A stretch of DNA of 64,000 nucleotides from Lysobacter gummosus (GCF_001442805.1 NZ_CP011131.1:1240001-1304000), one strand, 5' to 3'; shown: positions 41,926-53,253, counted from the first letter of the stretch. The notes: generated by a model not told the origin, from the letters alone. Made by a program: numbers and translations.

Positions 41926-43083
41926 ATGAAAACGATCCGATGGCCTTGGTTGGCGCTGCTGCTGATTTCGCTGTGCGGCTGTGCGCGCATGTTCGATCCC
42001 AAGCACGATTTCGATCGCAGCCCCGAGCCCGGCGCGCCGGATTATCGCGACCCGCGCTTCTGGGCGGCGCTGCCGGACAAACGCGACGCCTCCGATTCCA
42101 CGCCCCTGGGCATGCGCAATCGCCAGCACGACGCGCCCGTGGACGTGTTCTTCATCCACCCGACCACCTACTTCGCGCGCGCGCACTGGAACCAGCCGCT
42201 CGACGACGAAGACGCCAACCGCGGCACCGGCTTCACCCTGCGCGCGCAGGCCAGCGCCTTCAACGACAGCGGCCGGATCTACGCGCCGCATTACCGGCAG
42301 ATGTCGCTGAGCGGTTACGTATCGGCCTCCGACGCCGACCGCGACAGGGCGCTGGACCTGGCCTACGCCGACGTGCGCGCGGCCTTCGCCGTGTATCTGC
42401 AGCAGTGGTCGAAAGGCCGGCCTTTCATCATCGCCGCGCACAGCCAGGGCAGCGGACACGGGTTGCGGCTGGTGTCGGAATTGATGTCGGACCTGTCCGC
42501 CGACCCGGCTCTGCGCAAGCGCCTGGTCGCCGCCTACCTGATCGGCGCGGCCGTGCCCGAGGACGCGCTAAAGCGGACCATTCCCGGAGTCCCGCTGTGC
42601 GCGTCGCCGACGCAGACGCGTTGCGCGGTGTTCTACAACTCGGTCGAAGCCGGCGAGGACGTGCCCAAGCGTTTCGAGCACGTGCGCGCCTGGTATCCAG
42701 ACGGCTATCGCACGACCGAACAACCGCGGCTGTTGTGCGTCAATCCGGTCACCTGGCGCGGCGATGCGCTGGCCAGTCCGCTCGCCGCGCATCGCGGCGC
42801 GGTGCATGCCGAACCCAACCGGCCCTTGCCCGAGCCGCAGGCCGGCCGGGTGACGGCGCAATGCGACAACGGCCTGCTGGCGGTCACGCTGCCCGATGGC
42901 GAATGGCGCAAGTGGTGGTTCGGCGGCGACCAGCACGTCAACGATTACCAGTTGTTCTACATGGACATCCGCGCCAATGTCGCCCAGCGGGTGGCGGCGA
43001 TGACGCATCGCGGCGGCGCTTCGGTTACCGCGCCTGCGGTTAAGCCGAAGCGAAACGGCAAGCCGCGCAAGCCGGCGCCGTAA
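41926..43083 (+). CDS. DUF3089 lipoprotein, putative alpha/beta hydrolase
   Basis: A 385-residue exported protein. The signal peptide ends in LISLCGCARM, a plausible lipobox with Cys at about residue 18. The DUF3089 family pattern is clear: VDVFFIHPTTYFARAHWNQP, NDSGRIYAPHYRQMSLSGYV, and the nucleophile motif FIIAAHSQGSGHGLRLVSEL (AHSQG, a GxSxG variant). The last 15 residues are basic and low-complexity. Start at ATG 41926 rather than upstream ATGs in the same frame because the signal peptide begins there. Enzymatic activity is unknown. Confidence 0.87.
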   Translation: MKTIRWPWLALLLISLCGCARMFDPKHDFDRSPEPGAPDYRDPRFWAALPDKRDASDSTPLGMRNRQHDAPVDVFFIHPTTYFARAHWNQPLDDEDANRGTGFTLRAQASAFNDSGRIYAPHYRQMSLSGYVSASDADRDRALDLAYADVRAAFAVYLQQWSKGRPFIIAAHSQGSGHGLRLVSELMSDLSADPALRKRLVAAYLIGAAVPEDALKRTIPGVPLCASPTQTRCAVFYNSVEAGEDVPKRFEHVRAWYPDGYRTTEQPRLLCVNPVTWRGDALASPLAAHRGAVHAEPNRPLPEPQAGRVTAQCDNGLLAVTLPDGEWRKWWFGGDQHVNDYQLFYMDIRANVAQRVAAMTHRGGASVTAPAVKPKRNGKPRKPAP

Positions 43084-43210
43084 GCGCGGGCTTCGATGCA
43101 TCAGGTGCCGGGGCGTAACGGCGGGCTGGTTTGGCGGCCGGTGGATTGAGGGTGCTGTAAGGCAAATCCCCCGGCGCAGACGGATTCATCTGAAACAGGC
43201 CGCGTGGGCG

Positions 43211-43417
43211 CCAGCCCCCTTTTTCAAAGGGGGCGAATTGTCGCGGCTCGGGCTTTGGCAACTTCTTTTGCCTTGGCAGTTCTCGCAGCCTCCGCGTCGC
43301 CTCCTCCCTTTGCCTTTGCAGTTCCCCCCTTTGGAAAAGGGGAGCAGGGGGGGATTTGCTTTTGGCCTTTGCAGTTCCCCCCTTTGGAAAAGGGGGGCAG
43401 GGGGGATTTGCTTTTGC
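43211..43417. repeat. CCCCTTT..AAAGGGG intergenic repeat, copy 3 with 53-base tandem unit
   Basis: The element opens with GCCCCCTTTTTCAAAGGGGGC near 43214 and ends with two direct 53-base units starting at 43313 and 43366, each containing CCTTTGCAG, TCCCCCCTTTGGAAAAGGGG and GGGGGGATTTGCTTTTG. It separates the convergent DUF3089 and FMN-reductase genes and ends 11 bases before the latter's stop. It lacks the long hairpin module shared by copies 1 and 2. Confidence 0.85.
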
Positions 43418-43427
43418 CCGCAATCGC

Positions 43428-44009
43428 TCAAGCCACCTTCCGCTCACGAGCCGCCTTCAACGCCTCGGCCCACCAAAGCAACTGATCGAACATCGCCTCG
43501 CGCGCCTGCGTCAGATAAGCGTAATCGTCCAACGCCCGCCCTTGCTGGAGGATGCCCAGGAACGGCTCCAGGCCGATATGCACCGCATTACGAATCGGCG
43601 CCATCTTTAATTCGATCGCATGCTGGCGCAGTTGCTCGATCGCGCGCGAACCGCCGACGCCGCCGTAGCCGACGAAGGTCACCGGCTTGTCCGCCCATTC
43701 CACGAACGCCGAATCCAGCGCGTTCTTGAGCACCGCGGTCGGGCCGTGGTTGTACTCGGCGGTGGTGAGGATGTAGCCGTCGTATTCGCCGATGCGCTTG
43801 CGCCAGGCGTCGGCGGCCGGGTTCTGGTAGACGCCGCCGGTGAACGAGGGCGGCACCGGTTCTTCGAACAAGGGCAAGGGGTGATCGCGCAAGTCGAGCG
43901 TGTCGAGTTTCAGCCCGCGCGCTTGCGCGCCGGCCTGAACCCAGGCGGCGGGCACGTCGGCGAAACGGTTCGGGCGGGTACTGCCGATGATGAGGGCGAT
44001 GCGGGGCAT
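43428..44009 (-). CDS. NADPH-dependent FMN reductase / NAD(P)H:quinone reductase-like protein
   Basis: A 193-residue flavodoxin-like protein. IALIIGSTRPNRFADVPAAW is the FMN-phosphate loop, and LTTAEYNHGPTAVLKNALDS is the second signature of the NADPH-dependent FMN reductase family. The central DHPLPLFEEPVPPS segment is also typical. Likely role: reduction of quinones, azo compounds or flavin; the substrate is not readable. Start at ATG 44009 with AGGA upstream. It follows the DoxX gene by 29 bases, so the two form an operon divergent from a LysR regulator. Confidence 0.9.
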   Translation of the reverse strand: MPRIALIIGSTRPNRFADVPAAWVQAGAQARGLKLDTLDLRDHPLPLFEEPVPPSFTGGVYQNPAADAWRKRIGEYDGYILTTAEYNHGPTAVLKNALDSAFVEWADKPVTFVGYGGVGGSRAIEQLRQHAIELKMAPIRNAVHIGLEPFLGILQQGRALDDYAYLTQAREAMFDQLLWWAEALKAARERKVA

Positions 44010-44038
44010 GGATATTCCTGGGGCGAAAGTGAAAACGA

Positions 44039-44413
44039 TCAGGCGGCCGCGACCGGCGCGCGGGTCGGGCGCAGCCGCCACGCGACGAACGCGGCGAGAG
44101 CGCCCAGCACCAGGGCCGGCACCGGGCTGCCGCCGATGAAAAACACATGCACGGCGATAGCGCAGAGCATGGTCGCGAGCAGCAACACGCCGCCGAAGAA
44201 ACCGCCGCGCGGCACCAACAGCAGCGCCGCGGTGGCGAGTTCGGTGGCGCCGGTGAAGTAGCGGAACCATTGGCCGAAGCCGAGCCGTTCGAACAGCTCG
44301 ACCTGGAACGGCAGACCGGCCAGCTTGCTGGCGCCGGCGGCGATCAGGGCCACGGCCAGGACGATGCGCAGCATCCAGATCAGCGGGGAGGAAGCGGGGG
44401 AGGGACGGGACAT
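44039..44413 (-). CDS. DoxX family membrane protein
   Basis: A 124-residue protein with four membrane helices. ILRIVLAVALIAAGASKLAG-like RIVLAVALIAAGASKLAGLP followed by FERLGFGQWFRYFTGATELA is the DoxX opening. The family is associated with quinol or thiosulfate:quinone oxidoreductases and with redox stress, but most members are uncharacterised. It is first in the operon with the FMN reductase, 104 bases from the divergent LysR start. Confidence 0.88.
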   Translation of the reverse strand: MSRPSPASSPLIWMLRIVLAVALIAAGASKLAGLPFQVELFERLGFGQWFRYFTGATELATAALLLVPRGGFFGGVLLLATMLCAIAVHVFFIGGSPVPALVLGALAAFVAWRLRPTRAPVAAA

Positions 44414-44517
44414 GGCCGAAACGCTCGAAACAGGGACGATGCGGAACGATAGGCCCTGGTCGATTACTCGAAAAAGTGGGTTAATTGCATTTCAGTCGTC
44501 CACAAAGGCGAGCAATC

Positions 44518-45474
44518 GTGCTCGACATCAACGCCGTCGCCGTGTTCGTCCAGACCGTCAAGACCGGCAGCTTCGCCGCCGCCGGACGCCGCCTGGGGCA
44601 GCCGGCCAATACCGTGAGCCGGCGCGTGCAGCAGCTGGAAGAGCAGCTGGGCACGCGCCTGCTGCAGCGCTCCACGCGCAAGCTCAGCCTGACCGGCGCC
44701 GGACGCGAATTCTTCGACCGCTGCGTGGCCGGCATCGAGGACATCGAAAGCGCGCAGGCGGCGATCAGCGAAGGCAACGGCGAACCGCGCGGCATCGTGC
44801 GCGCGGCGGTGGTCGCGGACTTCTTCGAATTCTTTCCGCTCGAACGCATCGAGCAATTGTTGAGCCGGTATCCGGAGCTGAAGCTGGAGTTCGTGCTCAG
44901 CGACGCGCACATCGACTTGATCGAGCAATCGATCGACGTGGCCTTCCGCGCCGGCGATCTGGCGGACTCCAGCCTGGTCGCGCGCCGGCTCAGCGACAGT
45001 CAAAGCCATGTGCTGCTGGCCTCGCCCATGTATCTGCGCAAACACGGCAGCCCGGCCACGATCGCCGAGTTGGCCGAGCACGATTGCCTGATCGCGCCGG
45101 CCGCGCAGGGGCGCGCGAACTGGCGCCTGGACGGGCCCGAAGGCGCGGTCGAGGTGCGCGTGGGCGGGCGTTTCGCCGCCAATACCTTGCTCAGCCAGGT
45201 GCGCGCCGTGCGCGCCGGCCTGGGCATCGGCTTGTTGCCGCATGCGCTGATCGCCGAGGATTTGCGCGCGCAGCGTCTGGTGCACGTGTTGCCGCAGTAC
45301 AGCCGGCGCAGCGGCGGCATGTTCGCGGTCTACCCGACCCGGCGTCAGGTGCCGCGCGCGGTCGCGGCGTTGATCGAGGTGGTCGAGTCGGCGCTGGACG
45401 AAATGCTGGCCGGACCAAGGGACGGCGAAAGCGCATGCATCGCACTGGAAACGCCGTTGCGGCGTCTGGTTTAG
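44518..45474 (+). CDS. LysR family transcriptional regulator
   Basis: A 318-residue regulator. The N-terminal winged HTH is LDINAVAVFVQTVKTGSFAA followed by AGRRLGQPANTVSRRVQQLE. The C-terminal periplasmic-binding-like domain (ESAQAAISEGNGEPRGIVRA onward) senses an inducer. I use the GTG at 44518, preceded by AAGGCGAG; an earlier TTG would add an atypical leader. It diverges from the DoxX/FMN-reductase pair, so LysR logic predicts that it controls that pair; I found no clear T-N11-A box. Confidence 0.92.
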   Translation: MLDINAVAVFVQTVKTGSFAAAGRRLGQPANTVSRRVQQLEEQLGTRLLQRSTRKLSLTGAGREFFDRCVAGIEDIESAQAAISEGNGEPRGIVRAAVVADFFEFFPLERIEQLLSRYPELKLEFVLSDAHIDLIEQSIDVAFRAGDLADSSLVARRLSDSQSHVLLASPMYLRKHGSPATIAELAEHDCLIAPAAQGRANWRLDGPEGAVEVRVGGRFAANTLLSQVRAVRAGLGIGLLPHALIAEDLRAQRLVHVLPQYSRRSGGMFAVYPTRRQVPRAVAALIEVVESALDEMLAGPRDGESACIALETPLRRLV

Positions 45475-45776
45475 GCCTTCGACCAGGCCCGGCTCCAACG
45501 AGAGGGACGCTAACCTCGAAGCGAGGCGTGAACGCAACCGCCGCCACGTTCGCGCACAAGACTCAGACAGCCATTGCCCTGTCCATCGAGCACGACGACC
45601 GTTTCAACCGTCGAAACAGGCCATGCAGGTAGGCACCGCGCGTTGCCGGCGACTTATGCCGTCCGCGCACGGGCATGCATGCAATGCGCCTTGCGTCTTG
45701 AGCGGCGACCGGCAAAAACCAGGCGCCCCTCCCGCCATAACGAGAGGGGCGCGAGGTCATGCGATCGCCGGCGGCC
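45475..45776. other. Convergent intergenic region LysR gene / chitinase 1
   Basis: Apart from the chitinase terminator at its right end, this 302-base region shows only a short CGTTTCAACCGTCGAAAC inverted repeat near 45600. No repeat family found elsewhere in the window is present and no gene is visible. Confidence 0.5.
45714..45752 (-). terminator. Rho-independent terminator of chitinase 1
   Basis: The arms GCGCCCCTC (45723-45731) and GAGGGGCGC (45744-45752) pair perfectly over nine bases. On the minus strand they are followed, after four bases, by TTTTT (plus strand AAAAA, 45714-45718). The chitinase stop is at 45777, 25 bases upstream. Confidence 0.8.
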
Positions 45777-47870
45777 TTACTTCAGGCCGGTGTTGACCGC
45801 ATTGATCAGACTGCCCTGAGCATCGTCGCCGCTCAGGTCCCAGACGAACGCGCCGCCGAGGTTTTGCGTTTTCACGTAGCTCATCTTCTGCGCGATCATT
45901 TCGGGCGTGTCGTAGCTCCAGAAGGTCGAGCCGTCGTACTTCCAGCTCGCCAGCGCGGTCGAGTCCGTGAACACGGTGCCGGGTTTGTTCTTGAGTACCT
46001 TGTAGTCGTCCACGCCCGCCGTGTAGGTGCCCGGGGCGGCGGTGCCGCTTTGGTACAGGCCGTTGTTGACGTTGGCCACGCCGGTCCAGCCGCGGCCGTA
46101 GAAACCGATGCCGAGGTTGAGCTTGCCGGCGGGCACGCCGCGGGACAGGTAGGCCTCGACGGCGTCGTTGCCGTTGTAGAGCTTGATATCGCCGATGGAC
46201 GGATCGTTGGGCGAATTGAACAAGCCGCTCATGTGATTGGTCGACGATTCCCACGCACCGTGGAAGTCGTAGGTCATCACGTTGATGTAGTCCAGATAGG
46301 GATGATAAGCCGCCGGATCGGTGACCCGGATCTTGTCGATGCCGGCGCCGACGGCGACGGTCAGCAACAGGCCCGGACGCACCGCGTCGAGTTGGCGGCG
46401 GAACTCGGCCAGTAAGGCGGTGTAGTTGGCATTGTCTTCCGGACGGGTCGCCGCCGGGCAGTCGATGCCGCACACCACCGGGTATTCCCAATCGATGTCG
46501 ATGCCGTCGAACACGCCGGCGGCCACGCCAGGGCCGCCAGCGGAGCCGACCGCGGCGTTCCAGCTGTGGTTCGTGACCGGCAGGTTGCCCTTGATGTAGG
46601 CGTCCACACAGGAAGCGACGAAGGCCTGACGATTCTCCGGACGCGCCGCGCTGGAGAAGCCGCGCGACCAGGTCCAGCCGCCCAGCGAGATCAGCACCTT
46701 GATGTTGGGGTGCCTGGCCTTGAGCTTCTTGAGCTGATTCCAGTTGCCGCGCAGGGGCTGGCCGGCGACGTCGGCGACGCCGTCGATGCTTTTCGATGCA
46801 TCGAACGCGGTGACGTAGTCGGCATCGGCATCGCCGCCTTCGCCGGTGCTCTCATTGGTCCTCAGCGTCACGCCGATTTGGCAACGGTTGTTGCGCACGT
46901 TGCCGAAGGCGTAGTTGATGTGGGTCAGCTTGTCCGCCGCGCCGCTGGTTTCCAGATTCCTGACGAAGTGGTTGCGGTCGTAGATGCCCCATTGGGCGAA
47001 GTAGCCGATCACGCGCTTGCCGCCGCCGGCACTGGCCGGGGCTTGGGTGGTCGCGCTGATCGAGCCGCTGTGCGCCGAAGCGTTGCCGGCGTTGTCGCGC
47101 GCGCGCACGGTGAAGCTGTAGCTGGTGCCGGCATTGAGCCCGCTGGCGGTGTAGCTGGTCGTGGTCGGCGAACCGATCAGACTGCCGCTGCGATAGACGT
47201 CGTAGCCGGCCACGCCGCTGCCGCCGCTGTTGTCGGTGGAGGCGTTCCAGCTCAACGAGACGCTGTTGGAGGTCTGCGACGGCGAAGCCAGCCCGCCGGG
47301 CACGCTCGGCGGCGTGGTATCGGGCGACGCGCCGCTGACGGTGATGCCGACCGCGGCGGAGGTCTTGCTCGCGTTCTGGTTGTCCTTGGCCACCGCGGTG
47401 AAGCTGTGGCTGCCGGCGGTGGCGTTGTTCCAGGTCACGCCGTAGGGCGCGCTGGTGTCCACGCCGAGCGAGGTCGCGCCGCGGAAGAATTCCACGCTGG
47501 CGATGCTGCCGTCGCTGTCGGCGGCGTTGGCGCTGACGGCGATGCTGGCGCCGGCGTTGTAGCTGGCGCCGTTGCCCGGCGCGCTCAGCGACACCGTCGG
47601 TGGCTGATTGGCGGTCCCGCCGCTGCTGCACACGCCCAGATCGACGTAGTAACCGCAACTCGGGCAATGCGTCGGCGCCGCGTTCCAGATTTGGGTGGCG
47701 GCTCGATACAGATGGTTTTGGTAGGTGAACGTGTCGCCGGCGTTGTAGATGGTCGCGGGGCTCCAGGCGGCCACGGCGGTACAAGAGGCGGTTTGCGCTT
47801 GCGCCACAGGCAGCGCCAACGCGGCCGACAGGCCGGTCGATAGCAAGAATCGGGGTAGTGCGGATCTCAT
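45777..47870 (-). CDS. Secreted multidomain GH18 chitinase 1
   Basis: A 697-residue exported enzyme. Signal peptide, residues 1-26. Residues 30-81 resemble a chitin-binding CBM5/12 module (AAWSPATIYNAGDTFTYQNH, Trp and Tyr residues exposed, Cys pairs). Residues 90-180 are an Ig-like domain, 184-275 a fibronectin type III domain (TPPSVPGGLASPSQTSNSVS). The GH18 catalytic barrel runs from about 285 to the end, with SLGGWTWS at 395 and the active-site DGIDIDWEYP (DxxDxDxE; catalytic Glu 462). It hydrolyses chitin with retention of configuration. A paralogue lies 1.5 kb away. A palindromic operator lies 266 bases upstream of the start. Confidence 0.96.
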   Translation of the reverse strand: MRSALPRFLLSTGLSAALALPVAQAQTASCTAVAAWSPATIYNAGDTFTYQNHLYRAATQIWNAAPTHCPSCGYYVDLGVCSSGGTANQPPTVSLSAPGNGASYNAGASIAVSANAADSDGSIASVEFFRGATSLGVDTSAPYGVTWNNATAGSHSFTAVAKDNQNASKTSAAVGITVSGASPDTTPPSVPGGLASPSQTSNSVSLSWNASTDNSGGSGVAGYDVYRSGSLIGSPTTTSYTASGLNAGTSYSFTVRARDNAGNASAHSGSISATTQAPASAGGGKRVIGYFAQWGIYDRNHFVRNLETSGAADKLTHINYAFGNVRNNRCQIGVTLRTNESTGEGGDADADYVTAFDASKSIDGVADVAGQPLRGNWNQLKKLKARHPNIKVLISLGGWTWSRGFSSAARPENRQAFVASCVDAYIKGNLPVTNHSWNAAVGSAGGPGVAAGVFDGIDIDWEYPVVCGIDCPAATRPEDNANYTALLAEFRRQLDAVRPGLLLTVAVGAGIDKIRVTDPAAYHPYLDYINVMTYDFHGAWESSTNHMSGLFNSPNDPSIGDIKLYNGNDAVEAYLSRGVPAGKLNLGIGFYGRGWTGVANVNNGLYQSGTAAPGTYTAGVDDYKVLKNKPGTVFTDSTALASWKYDGSTFWSYDTPEMIAQKMSYVKTQNLGGAFVWDLSGDDAQGSLINAVNTGLK

Positions 47871-48808
47871 CGGATGGTCCTTGAGTGCATCGTTGGCTAG
47901 CCGCTGGCAGGCGATGGCCGGTTCGATTTCCGCTCTTGGGCTTGTGGATGCCTGGAGGCTGGCGCCTCTCGGGGCGAGCGGGTTGCGTAGGTGCAGCGAG
48001 GGGTACGGCGTGATCGGTGGCGGTCGATCGGCCCTGCATGGCCGGCCCGGATCGGGACAGGCGAAAGGCGCTCCTTTGATAGTTGGGACAAGCCGACTTC
48101 GAGATTTTCGTCGGCATAGCCAGCTAGGGCGGGGCTGACAACGTTGTCAACGAAATTTTCAGGCTTTGTGATGACTATCGCTAAAGCCATTGGTCGCGCA
48201 GGACGGCGGCGCAAGAATATGTTGCGCTGCAGCAGCGCATTGCGAAAAATAGTGAATTAAATTAGTGACATAGGTGAATTCTTTCATCGCATGAAAGGTG
48301 CCAGTTGGCCCACAAGGCTTGGCCGGCAGCCCGGCAGCCCGGCAGCCCGGCAGCCTGCCTGCCGCGGCGCGGGGACGACCGGTTTTCGCCTTCGGCGGTG
48401 TTGGGCCGGAGCTGTCCTATCCGGTCGCCGGGACGGGCTGGGCTTGGTTGCGGTGCATGCCAGCGCGATATCGCGTGGTCGACCGCACGGCCTCGGGCCC
48501 GCGCTGCTGTTGCCGCGAGATCGCCGATGCGCTCATGCCGAGCGCCGGCAATCGCGCTGACGAGACCGGCAACCGAGCCGGGCTGGTCAATTCCGACCTT
48601 TCTGGCATGCCGCCTGGGCGAATCGATCGCGGGCGCGTCTGGCCCCTGGCTGAGCGCGCGTAGCCATTGCTGACGCGCGGGCGGCGCTCCATTGGCGAGG
48701 AATCGAAGCTCGGGACCGTTTCGGTGGGCGAAATGCGCCATGCTGCAAGCCGGATGCCTGCTCCTGGCGACACTCGTCGCCGGCCCGTCGCGTTCTACGA
48801 GGAGCCTT
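47871..48808. other. Long region upstream of chitinase 1
   Basis: This 938-base stretch holds the chitinase 1 leader and operator (48136-48149). At 48325-48358 there is a short tandem CCCGGCAG array, about four 8-base units. An AT-rich stretch at 48235-48275 is unusual for this window. I see no convincing gene on either strand, although the minus frame is open for long distances with Arg/Ala-rich sequence. Confidence 0.5.
48136..48149. promoter_or_regulatory. Palindromic operator upstream of chitinase 1
   Basis: TGACAACGTTGTCA is a perfect 14-base palindrome, and a TTGACA on the minus strand overlaps its left half, where a -35 could be. The same 18 bases GTTGACAACGTTGTCAGC precede chitinase 2. 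The centre CG and overall form are those of LacI-family operators; as I recall, the N-acetylglucosamine regulator NagR of Xanthomonas binds a palindrome of this type. Confidence 0.7.
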
Positions 48809-49030
48809 ATGTCTATCAATGACCGGAACGTGGCCGCCACCGCCGCGCGCATCGACGCGGCGCAAACCGGCGTACTGCGCCGCGATGTGGCCATCATCAA
48901 CGCGCGGACCCAAGCCGCGCTGGGTCCTGTGCCGATCGACGCATTGGCGAGCGAGCCCAAGCGCAAGCCGGCGCTGTATGTGCCGTCGTCGGCGCAGGCC
49001 GCGCCCGACCAGTCGCAGAACTGGCGCTGA
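48809..49030 (+). CDS. Small protein of unknown function between the chitinases
   Basis: A 73-residue frame beginning MSINDRNVAATAARIDAAQT, with a good ribosome-binding site (GAGGAG ending at 48804, four bases before the ATG). The sequence is mostly soluble with a Pro-rich C-terminal half (LYVPSSAQAAPDQSQNWR). The frame is open upstream; starting at 48692 would add a basic segment and a hydrophobic stretch (MLQAGCLLLATLVAG) that could be a signal, so a longer exported form is conceivable. No family recognised. Confidence 0.45.
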   Translation: MSINDRNVAATAARIDAAQTGVLRRDVAIINARTQAALGPVPIDALASEPKRKPALYVPSSAQAAPDQSQNWR

Positions 49031-49419
49031 GGTTCGAGCCGATGACCATCGCGGCGATGAGGCGATCGCCGCGCCAGCGAAGCGGTCGATTCGCGCGAAC
49101 CTGTCCGCGCAAACGAAATCGGAGCGCCGATCGGGGGGATGACCGGCGCTCCGCTGCAGATCACCGGGACGTATCGCTCGTCGCGGCTTTGCAAAACTTG
49201 GACTTCGAAACGCGCACCGCGATTGCCGCGCGCGGTTCTCGGAAATAAGCGGGGTGCGGCGCCGGAGCGGTCGCAACGCGTGAGGGTGCGTTGCGTTCGG
49301 GCCTCACCCCAACCCGTCCGAGCGCAGAACGTTCGGGCGGGGCGCGACGTGCGAGCCGATGGCTCTCGCGTCGCGTCGCCTCTCCCCCGCGAACGGGGCA
49401 GAGGCGCTGCTGCGAGGAA
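49031..49419. other. Convergent intergenic region downstream of chitinase 2
   Basis: The right end holds a long stem, GCCTCTCCCCCG-CGAA-CGGGGCAGAGGC (about 49379-49406), just after the chitinase 2 stop on the minus strand. It has no T-tract, so termination is possible but unproven. A similar CCTCTCCCGC stretch occurs near 58090-58115. I see no clear gene in the remainder. Confidence 0.45.
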
Positions 49420-51486
<2,067 letters not shown>

Positions 51487-52074
51487 GGTGCTTCCTCTCT
51501 CCCGTGCATAGCCAAGATTTCGCCGGCCATGACCGGCCAGCAGCGTTTCCCGCCCCGTGTTGAAGGAAGGCCGTCGAACTCCTTCCGCCGTGCATGGGAG
51601 GCTGAAGCCTCCTCGAGTGATCGGCGGACAGGCCGCCGTCGGTGATGCCGTGCTGCCGCGCACTGCCGTGGAAACGGCGCGATCGGGCGATAACCGATCC
51701 GTGCGTTGTTGCCTTGCCGTGCGATTGCTGCGAACCGGGCGCGACCTGCGCCGCGTCATGCCGAGTCGTCTGCCTTGCTGGTTCGGCGGGTCAGCGGGTT
51801 GCGAACGCAAGCTGGAGCTCGCTGACAACGTTGTCAACTTACTGCGTCATTCTTTGCGCCGTGGTTCACAAATCGTGTTTCAGGGGCTCTGACAACGTGT
51901 GTCGTGCGTGCCCGGCTTTGCTGCGCCGCAACGTGCCGACGCGCGGCCATTTGCCTCGAAACAGACAATTCAATGTCCGAAGGACAAATGTGCGCACAGG
52001 CGTGCGGCCGGAAGGCCGCATGGCGCGGCCGGTGGCGGGCGAAGCGATCGGCACGGCTTGGCTGCGAGGCTGTC
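51487..52074. other. Region upstream of chitinase 2
   Basis: These 588 bases contain the chitinase leader, the operator at 51823-51836 and a degraded second site, TGACAACGTGTGTC, at 51890-51903. The stretch from 51838 to 51890 is relatively AT-rich. No gene is visible; the long open minus frame reads back into the chitinase frame without coding character. Confidence 0.5.
51823..51836. promoter_or_regulatory. Palindromic operator upstream of chitinase 2
   Basis: TGACAACGTTGTCA again, inside the same GTTGACAACGTTGTCAGC as at chitinase 1, and with TTGACA of the minus strand overlapping it. A degenerate half-site follows at 51890. The two genes should share one regulator, which is not encoded in this window. 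Confidence 0.7.
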
Positions 52075-53082
52075 TCAGCGATCTGCGTTGAGGCGATCGA
52101 GCAAGGCGGCATTGAAGCGCTGCGGCGCCTCGACCTGCGGCGAATGGCCGAGGTCTTCGAACTCGATCAGCGTCGCGCCGGCAATCGCGCGCGCGGCGTC
52201 GCGGCCAAGCTGCGGATACAGGCCCAGCCTGGCCTTGAGCGCATCGGGCGCCAGATCGCGATTGATCGCGGTGCGGTCGCGCTGGCCGATGAACAAGGTG
52301 GTCGGCACGCGCAGGTTGGGAAACTCGTGCACCACCGGCTGGGTGAACACCATTTCCGAAGTCAGCGCCTGATTCCAGGCGACGCGCTCGCGGCCGGGGC
52401 CGGCGTAGAGGCCGGCGAGCATGTCCACCCATCGCTGATACTCGGGTTTCCATTGGCCGCCGTAGTACACGGTCTGCTGGTACTGCTTGATCGTCGCCGC
52501 CGAGGTCTTGAGTTCGCGCGCGTAGTTGTCGTCCACGCTGCGCCAGGGCACGCCGAGCGCTTTCCAGTCTTCCAGTCCGATCGGATTGACCAGCAGCAGG
52601 CGCTCGCTGGCCTGCGGATACATCAGCGCATAACGCGCGGCGAGCATGCCGCCCATGGAATGGCCGACGATCGCCGCGCGGTCGATGCCGATCGATTCCA
52701 GCAGCGCGTGGGTGTTCGCGGCCAGCTCATGCAGGCTGTACTGGTGATGCGCTGGCTTGCTGGATTTGCAGAAACCGATCTGATCCGGCGCGATCACCCG
52801 GTAACCGGCCTGCGCCAAGGCCGCGATCGAGGTTTCCCAGGTCGCGGCGCAGAAATTCTTCCCGTGCAGCAGCACCACGGCGCGGCCGTTGGCCTTGGCC
52901 GGGCGCACGTCCAGGTACGCCATCCGCACTTTCTCGCCTTGGGATTGGAAGGCGTAATGCTGGACCGGGTAGGGGTAGTCGAAGCCTTCCAGTTCGGGGC
53001 CGTAGGTGGCTGGCGCCGGATCGGCGGCGTGCGCCGACAGCGCGAACAAGGCGGGGAGCAGGGCGGACAGGGATTTGCGCAT
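52075..53082 (-). CDS. Exported alpha/beta hydrolase
   Basis: A 335-residue protein with a signal peptide (MRKSLSALLPALFALSAHAA). The fold is a standard serine hydrolase: VVLLHGKNFCAATWETSIAA (oxyanion loop), AAIVGHSMGGMLAARYALMY (nucleophile Ser in GHSMGG), LFIGQRDRTAINRDLA (Asp) and FEDLGHSPQVEAPQ (His). Closest in pattern are haloalkane-dehalogenase/esterase-like enzymes, but substrate cannot be told. The start could also be ATG 53091. It is on the same strand as the molybdo-hydroxylase genes, separated from them by a REP-like element. Confidence 0.9.
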   Translation of the reverse strand: MRKSLSALLPALFALSAHAADPAPATYGPELEGFDYPYPVQHYAFQSQGEKVRMAYLDVRPAKANGRAVVLLHGKNFCAATWETSIAALAQAGYRVIAPDQIGFCKSSKPAHHQYSLHELAANTHALLESIGIDRAAIVGHSMGGMLAARYALMYPQASERLLLVNPIGLEDWKALGVPWRSVDDNYARELKTSAATIKQYQQTVYYGGQWKPEYQRWVDMLAGLYAGPGRERVAWNQALTSEMVFTQPVVHEFPNLRVPTTLFIGQRDRTAINRDLAPDALKARLGLYPQLGRDAARAIAGATLIEFEDLGHSPQVEAPQRFNAALLDRLNADR

Positions 53083-53128
53083 CGGATGCATCCACTCGAC
53101 GGGGTACTCGCATCCTAGCCACTCCGCG

Positions 53129-53227
53129 CTTTTGCAAGAGGGGCTTCGGCCCCGATGCTTTCCGATCAGATGCGGGGATCTGAAAGAAAAGCATCGGGGC
53201 TGAAGCCCCTCCCACAAGAGCAAAAGC
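53129..53227. repeat. GTGGGAGGGGCTTC-type REP-like repeat, copy 2
   Basis: GCTTTTGCAAGAGGGGCTTC then GGCCCCGATGCTTTCCGATC faces GAAAAGCATCGGGGCTGAAG then CCCCTCCCACAAGAGCAAAAGC, a long imperfect palindrome. It sits between the hydrolase and cytochrome c genes, both on the minus strand. Confidence 0.9.
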
Positions 53228-53253
53228 AACTCATGCGGGAGCCGCGGCCGCAC

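Noticed and set aside
48587..49276. 229-residue minus-strand frame in the chitinase gap
   Set aside because: Arg-rich throughout with no motif, and it is opposite the small plus-strand frame; typical high-GC shadow.
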